Of a stretch of 39,667 nucleotides of DNA, positions 37,700 to 39,667 are shown piece after piece; position 1 is the first letter of the stretch, and each line of letters starts with the position of its first letter. The notes below the pieces were generated by a model. It had not been told where the DNA came from, ran no database searches, and worked only from the letters and a program-made list of their open reading frames with translations. The stretch is from JAOPZW01 sp963803375 (GTDB lineage Bacteria > Actinomycetota > Thermoleophilia > Solirubrobacterales > Solirubrobacteraceae): the NCBI GenBank assembly GCA_963803375.1, contig CAWDMB010000017.1, positions 1 to 39,667 on the forward strand, written 5' to 3'. A program made the position numbers and the translations under genes.

Positions 37700-38149
37700 A
37701 TGGCCGATCCGGCTGACCTGGTCCGAGCCTGGCAGGACGCCCTCCAGCAACTGCGCACGGTCGCGGCGGCGAACCTCGACGCGTCGACGCGCGGCAAGCT
37801 GATTGCGCCGCTGCAGCGCCAGGCGGAGGTGCTCGAGCAGGCATTGCGCCGGCAGGCCGATTTCGACGCCCGGCTCGGCGGACGCTTGCTCTCCCCGATG
37901 CAGGGCTTCGTTGCGGCGCTCGAGCAGGCGCCGGCGACCATGCGCGCCCAGGCTCAGGCCTTCGAGGCGGCCGCGTTCTCGTTCAAGCAGGCGGCCGAGG
38001 CGCTCGAGGCGCAGGCGGCCGTGATCGAGCGAGCGGTCAGCACCATGACGCTCCCGGCCGACCTGCTGAAGTCCGTCGGCGGGCCCGCGGACTCCGGGGC
38101 CGCCGCGAAGAAGCCGGGCGCGAAGAAGCCGACGCGACGGCGCCGATGA
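37700..38149 (+). CDS. Phasin-like helical protein
   Basis: This 149-residue protein is nearly all amphipathic helix (residues 5-120, for example LQQLRTVAAANLDASTRGKL and FDARLGGRLLSPMQGFVAAL), rich in Ala and Gln. A Gly/Lys/Arg tail (KKPGAKKPTRRRR) follows. The composition resembles phasins, which coat polyhydroxyalkanoate granules, and the basic tail could bind nucleic acid. No PHA synthesis genes are adjacent. GGAG five bases before the ATG supports the start. The stop overlaps the next gene's ATG, so it is coupled to a GalT-like protein. Confidence 0.55.
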   Translation: MADPADLVRAWQDALQQLRTVAAANLDASTRGKLIAPLQRQAEVLEQALRRQADFDARLGGRLLSPMQGFVAALEQAPATMRAQAQAFEAAAFSFKQAAEALEAQAAVIERAVSTMTLPADLLKSVGGPADSGAAAKKPGAKKPTRRRR

Positions 38150-39153
38150 TGATCGAGCTCCGACGCCAGGTCTTGACGACCGAGTTCCTGCACCCGGAGC
38201 GAGACTTTCGTCCTGTCCGCTCCGACGTCGAGGTGCGCTGGGATCCCCTCACCGGCCACACGGCCCGGCTCGTTCCCGCGCGCGGGCTGATGCCACCGAG
38301 CGAGTTCGACCTCGAGACGTTCGCGCACAAGACCGCCGCGCGCTGCCCGTTCTGCGGCGAGCGCCTGGCGAAGCTGACCCCGAAGCTCCCGCCGGAGCTG
38401 TCTCCCGAGGGAAGGATCGCGATCGGGCGGGCGGTGCTGTTCGCGAACCTGCACGCGTACGGGCAGCACAGCTCGGTGTCGGTGTACTCGCCCGATCTGC
38501 ACTACCTGCCGCTGGAGCGGATGACCGCCCGGCTGGTCGCCGACAACCTCGCCACGCAGGTGGCGTTCGCGCGCGCGGTCATGGCCGTCGATGCCGCGTC
38601 GCGGTGGGCGTCGATCGGCGCCAATCACATGCTGCCCTCCGGAAGCTCGCTTTTTCATCCGCACCTGCAGGGCATCGTCGATCCGCTGCCGACGACGCTC
38701 CAGCGGCTGCTGGCCGACGTCCCGGCCCAGCGCTTCGACGCCTACCTCGCCGCGGAGCGCAATACCGGCGAGCGCCACCTCGGGAGCACGGGGCGCGTGG
38801 AATGGCTGGCGAGCTTCGCACCGCTGGCCCCGGGCGAGCTGCGCGCCTTCCTGCCAGGCGTTGCGTCCCCGACCGAGCTCGACGACGCCCTGGTCGACGA
38901 GCTCGCGCACGGCCTCGCCGCTGCGCTCGAGCTCTACGCCGAGCTTGGCTTTCAGAGCTTCAACATGGCGCTGTACGGAGCGCCGCCCGGGACGCGCGGG
39001 TATCCGCTCAACCTGCGGCTCGCCTGCCGCTCGAATCTCGCGCCGCTCTACCGCTCCGATGCGACGCACCTCGAGCGGCTCCACTGGGAGGCAGCGATCG
39101 ACCTGTGGCCGGAGGAGATCGCGGCACGAGCGGGCGAGCGATTTCGCGCGTAG
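38146..39153 (+). CDS. GalT-like HIT-superfamily protein
   Basis: This 335-residue protein resembles galactose-1-phosphate uridylyltransferase. It has a CPFCGE zinc-type site near residues 67-72, an N-terminal PLTGHTARLVPARG segment near 35-48 and the catalytic-type motif SLFHPHLQGI near 169-178, where the HPH of GalT transfers UMP through the second histidine. The expected sugar-operon partners (galK, galE) are absent, and it follows a phasin-like gene by a 4-bp overlap. A different nucleotidyl or phosphate donor reaction is thus possible, for example ADP- or UDP-transfer. The two adjacent ATGs (38146, 38149) are equivalent. Confidence 0.7.
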   Translation: MMIELRRQVLTTEFLHPERDFRPVRSDVEVRWDPLTGHTARLVPARGLMPPSEFDLETFAHKTAARCPFCGERLAKLTPKLPPELSPEGRIAIGRAVLFANLHAYGQHSSVSVYSPDLHYLPLERMTARLVADNLATQVAFARAVMAVDAASRWASIGANHMLPSGSSLFHPHLQGIVDPLPTTLQRLLADVPAQRFDAYLAAERNTGERHLGSTGRVEWLASFAPLAPGELRAFLPGVASPTELDDALVDELAHGLAAALELYAELGFQSFNMALYGAPPGTRGYPLNLRLACRSNLAPLYRSDATHLERLHWEAAIDLWPEEIAARAGERFRA

Positions 39154-39156
39154 CCC

Positions 39157-39561
39157 TCAGCGGCGCAACGCCGCGGCCGCGCTCTCGATCTCCGCCGGGT
39201 CGGGCGGGGCGCGGCGAGGCAGAATCTCGGGGTCTGAAGCCGCGCCGGGAATCACGTGCACGTGGAGGTGCGCCACGACCTGGCCGGCCGCCGCGCCAGA
39301 CGAGTTCCACAGAACGACGCGCTCGCACCCCAGCCGCTCGCGCATTCGAGCCGCGAGGCGCTGCGCGGCGCGCAACACGTGGCCGAGCTCGTCATCGTCG
39401 ATCTCGTGGATGTCGCGGGCGTGGCGGCGCGGCACGACGAGCGCGTGCCCCGGACGCCAGGGGTTGATGTCCATGAACGCAACCGTGTGCGCGTCCCGGG
39501 CGACCACCTCGGCCGGGAGCTCGTGGGCGACGATCGCGCAGAAGATGCAGTCCTGCGGCAC
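39157..39561 (-). CDS. HIT-family nucleotide hydrolase
   Basis: This 134-residue protein is a HIT hydrolase/transferase: CIFCAIVAHELPAEVVARD near residues 5-23, MDINPWRPGHALVVPRRH near 30-47 and the histidine triad VAHLHVHVIPG near 97-107. Such proteins hydrolyse AMP-linked phosphoramidates or dinucleotides. GTG 39561 was chosen because TACGGT lies six bases before it; GTG 39567 directly abuts that hexamer. It is convergent with the GalT-like gene (stops three bases apart), so two HIT-superfamily proteins sit side by side. Confidence 0.82.
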   Translation of the reverse strand: MPQDCIFCAIVAHELPAEVVARDAHTVAFMDINPWRPGHALVVPRRHARDIHEIDDDELGHVLRAAQRLAARMRERLGCERVVLWNSSGAAAGQVVAHLHVHVIPGAASDPEILPRRAPPDPAEIESAAAALRR

Positions 39562-39567
39562 GCGCAC

Positions 39568-39573
39568 ACCGTA
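39568..39573 (-). promoter_or_regulatory. -10 hexamer for HIT gene
   Basis: Minus-strand TACGGT ends six bases before GTG 39561. The remaining 94 bases to the window end show no other feature. Confidence 0.4.
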
Positions 39574-39667
39574 CTCACCATGTCGCTCGCGGGGCGGACG
39601 GGCGAAAGTGGCTCCACGCGGCGACTGGCGCGGGTGGGCCGCGCGCCGCTTCGGCCGATGGCGACCG

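Noticed and set aside
1..39667. CRISPR arrays, tRNA and rRNA genes
   Set aside because: No regularly spaced direct repeats and no tRNA T-loop or rRNA-like stretches were seen on either strand by eye.

Overview
The window is uniformly very GC-rich. It has many GTG starts, 4-bp GTGA/ATGA gene overlaps and a repertoire (MASE1-SpoIIE phosphatase with STAS and HATPase partners, DivIVA-like coiled coil, LuxR proteins with TPR-like repeats, a group 3b-type [NiFe] hydrogenase, tandem USP and CBS proteins) that points to a soil-type actinobacterium. A deep-branching class such as Thermoleophilia (Solirubrobacterales) is my best guess; this is inference from gene content. No rRNA, tRNA or CRISPR array was seen.

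Layout. 0-7 kb: a four-CBS protein, then a compact operon for a four-subunit NAD(P)-linked [NiFe] hydrogenase (Fe-S beta subunit, a cyclic-nucleotide-binding-fold protein, FAD/2Fe-2S gamma, small delta, large alpha) ending with its maturation protease, then a tandem universal stress protein. Together this looks like a low-oxygen/energy-limitation module. 7-11.2 kb: a RibD/DHFR-like reductase, a DivIVA-like protein, and a three-gene partner-switching operon (SpoIIE phosphatase, ATP-binding kinase, STAS antagonist). 11.3-24.7 kb: an accessory region with intact cargo (PIN-like protein, receiver-thioredoxin-reductase fusion, homoserine dehydrogenase, LuxR/FMO/cysteine dioxygenase set, PHP phosphatase, PfkB kinase, SoxR with a DUF5519-like target) mixed with decayed pieces of an integrase, a MobF relaxase, a quinone oxidoreductase, a LuxR/TPR protein and a TetR regulator. 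24.7-34.5 kb: epoxide hydrolase, two coupled unknown genes, a putative HExxE protein, a broken HipA-like kinase, a methyltransferase, a holin-like/phosphodiesterase membrane protein coupled to a YihY protein, an NTF2-like protein, an MBL hydrolase and an ArsR regulator. 34.5-37.5 kb: an IS1380-family element, an IS982-family element and a 160-bp palindromic MITE-like element lie end to end, with CTAG at all four boundaries. 37.7-39.6 kb: a phasin-like helical protein coupled to a GalT-like protein, facing a HIT hydrolase.

Regulation. At least a dozen genes have a TANNNT-type -10 hexamer ending about 6-10 bases before the start codon, which suggests widespread leaderless transcription. The clearest operator is an almost perfect SoxR box inside a 19-bp promoter spacer between soxR and the DUF5519-like gene. 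A 16-bp palindrome precedes the FMO/cysteine dioxygenase pair, and three TCGAAC/GTTCGA half-sites lie upstream of the arsR-type gene.

Limits. All calls come from reading motifs and translations by eye; no database search was run. Several small frameshifts between 11 and 29 kb could be real decay or sequencing error.
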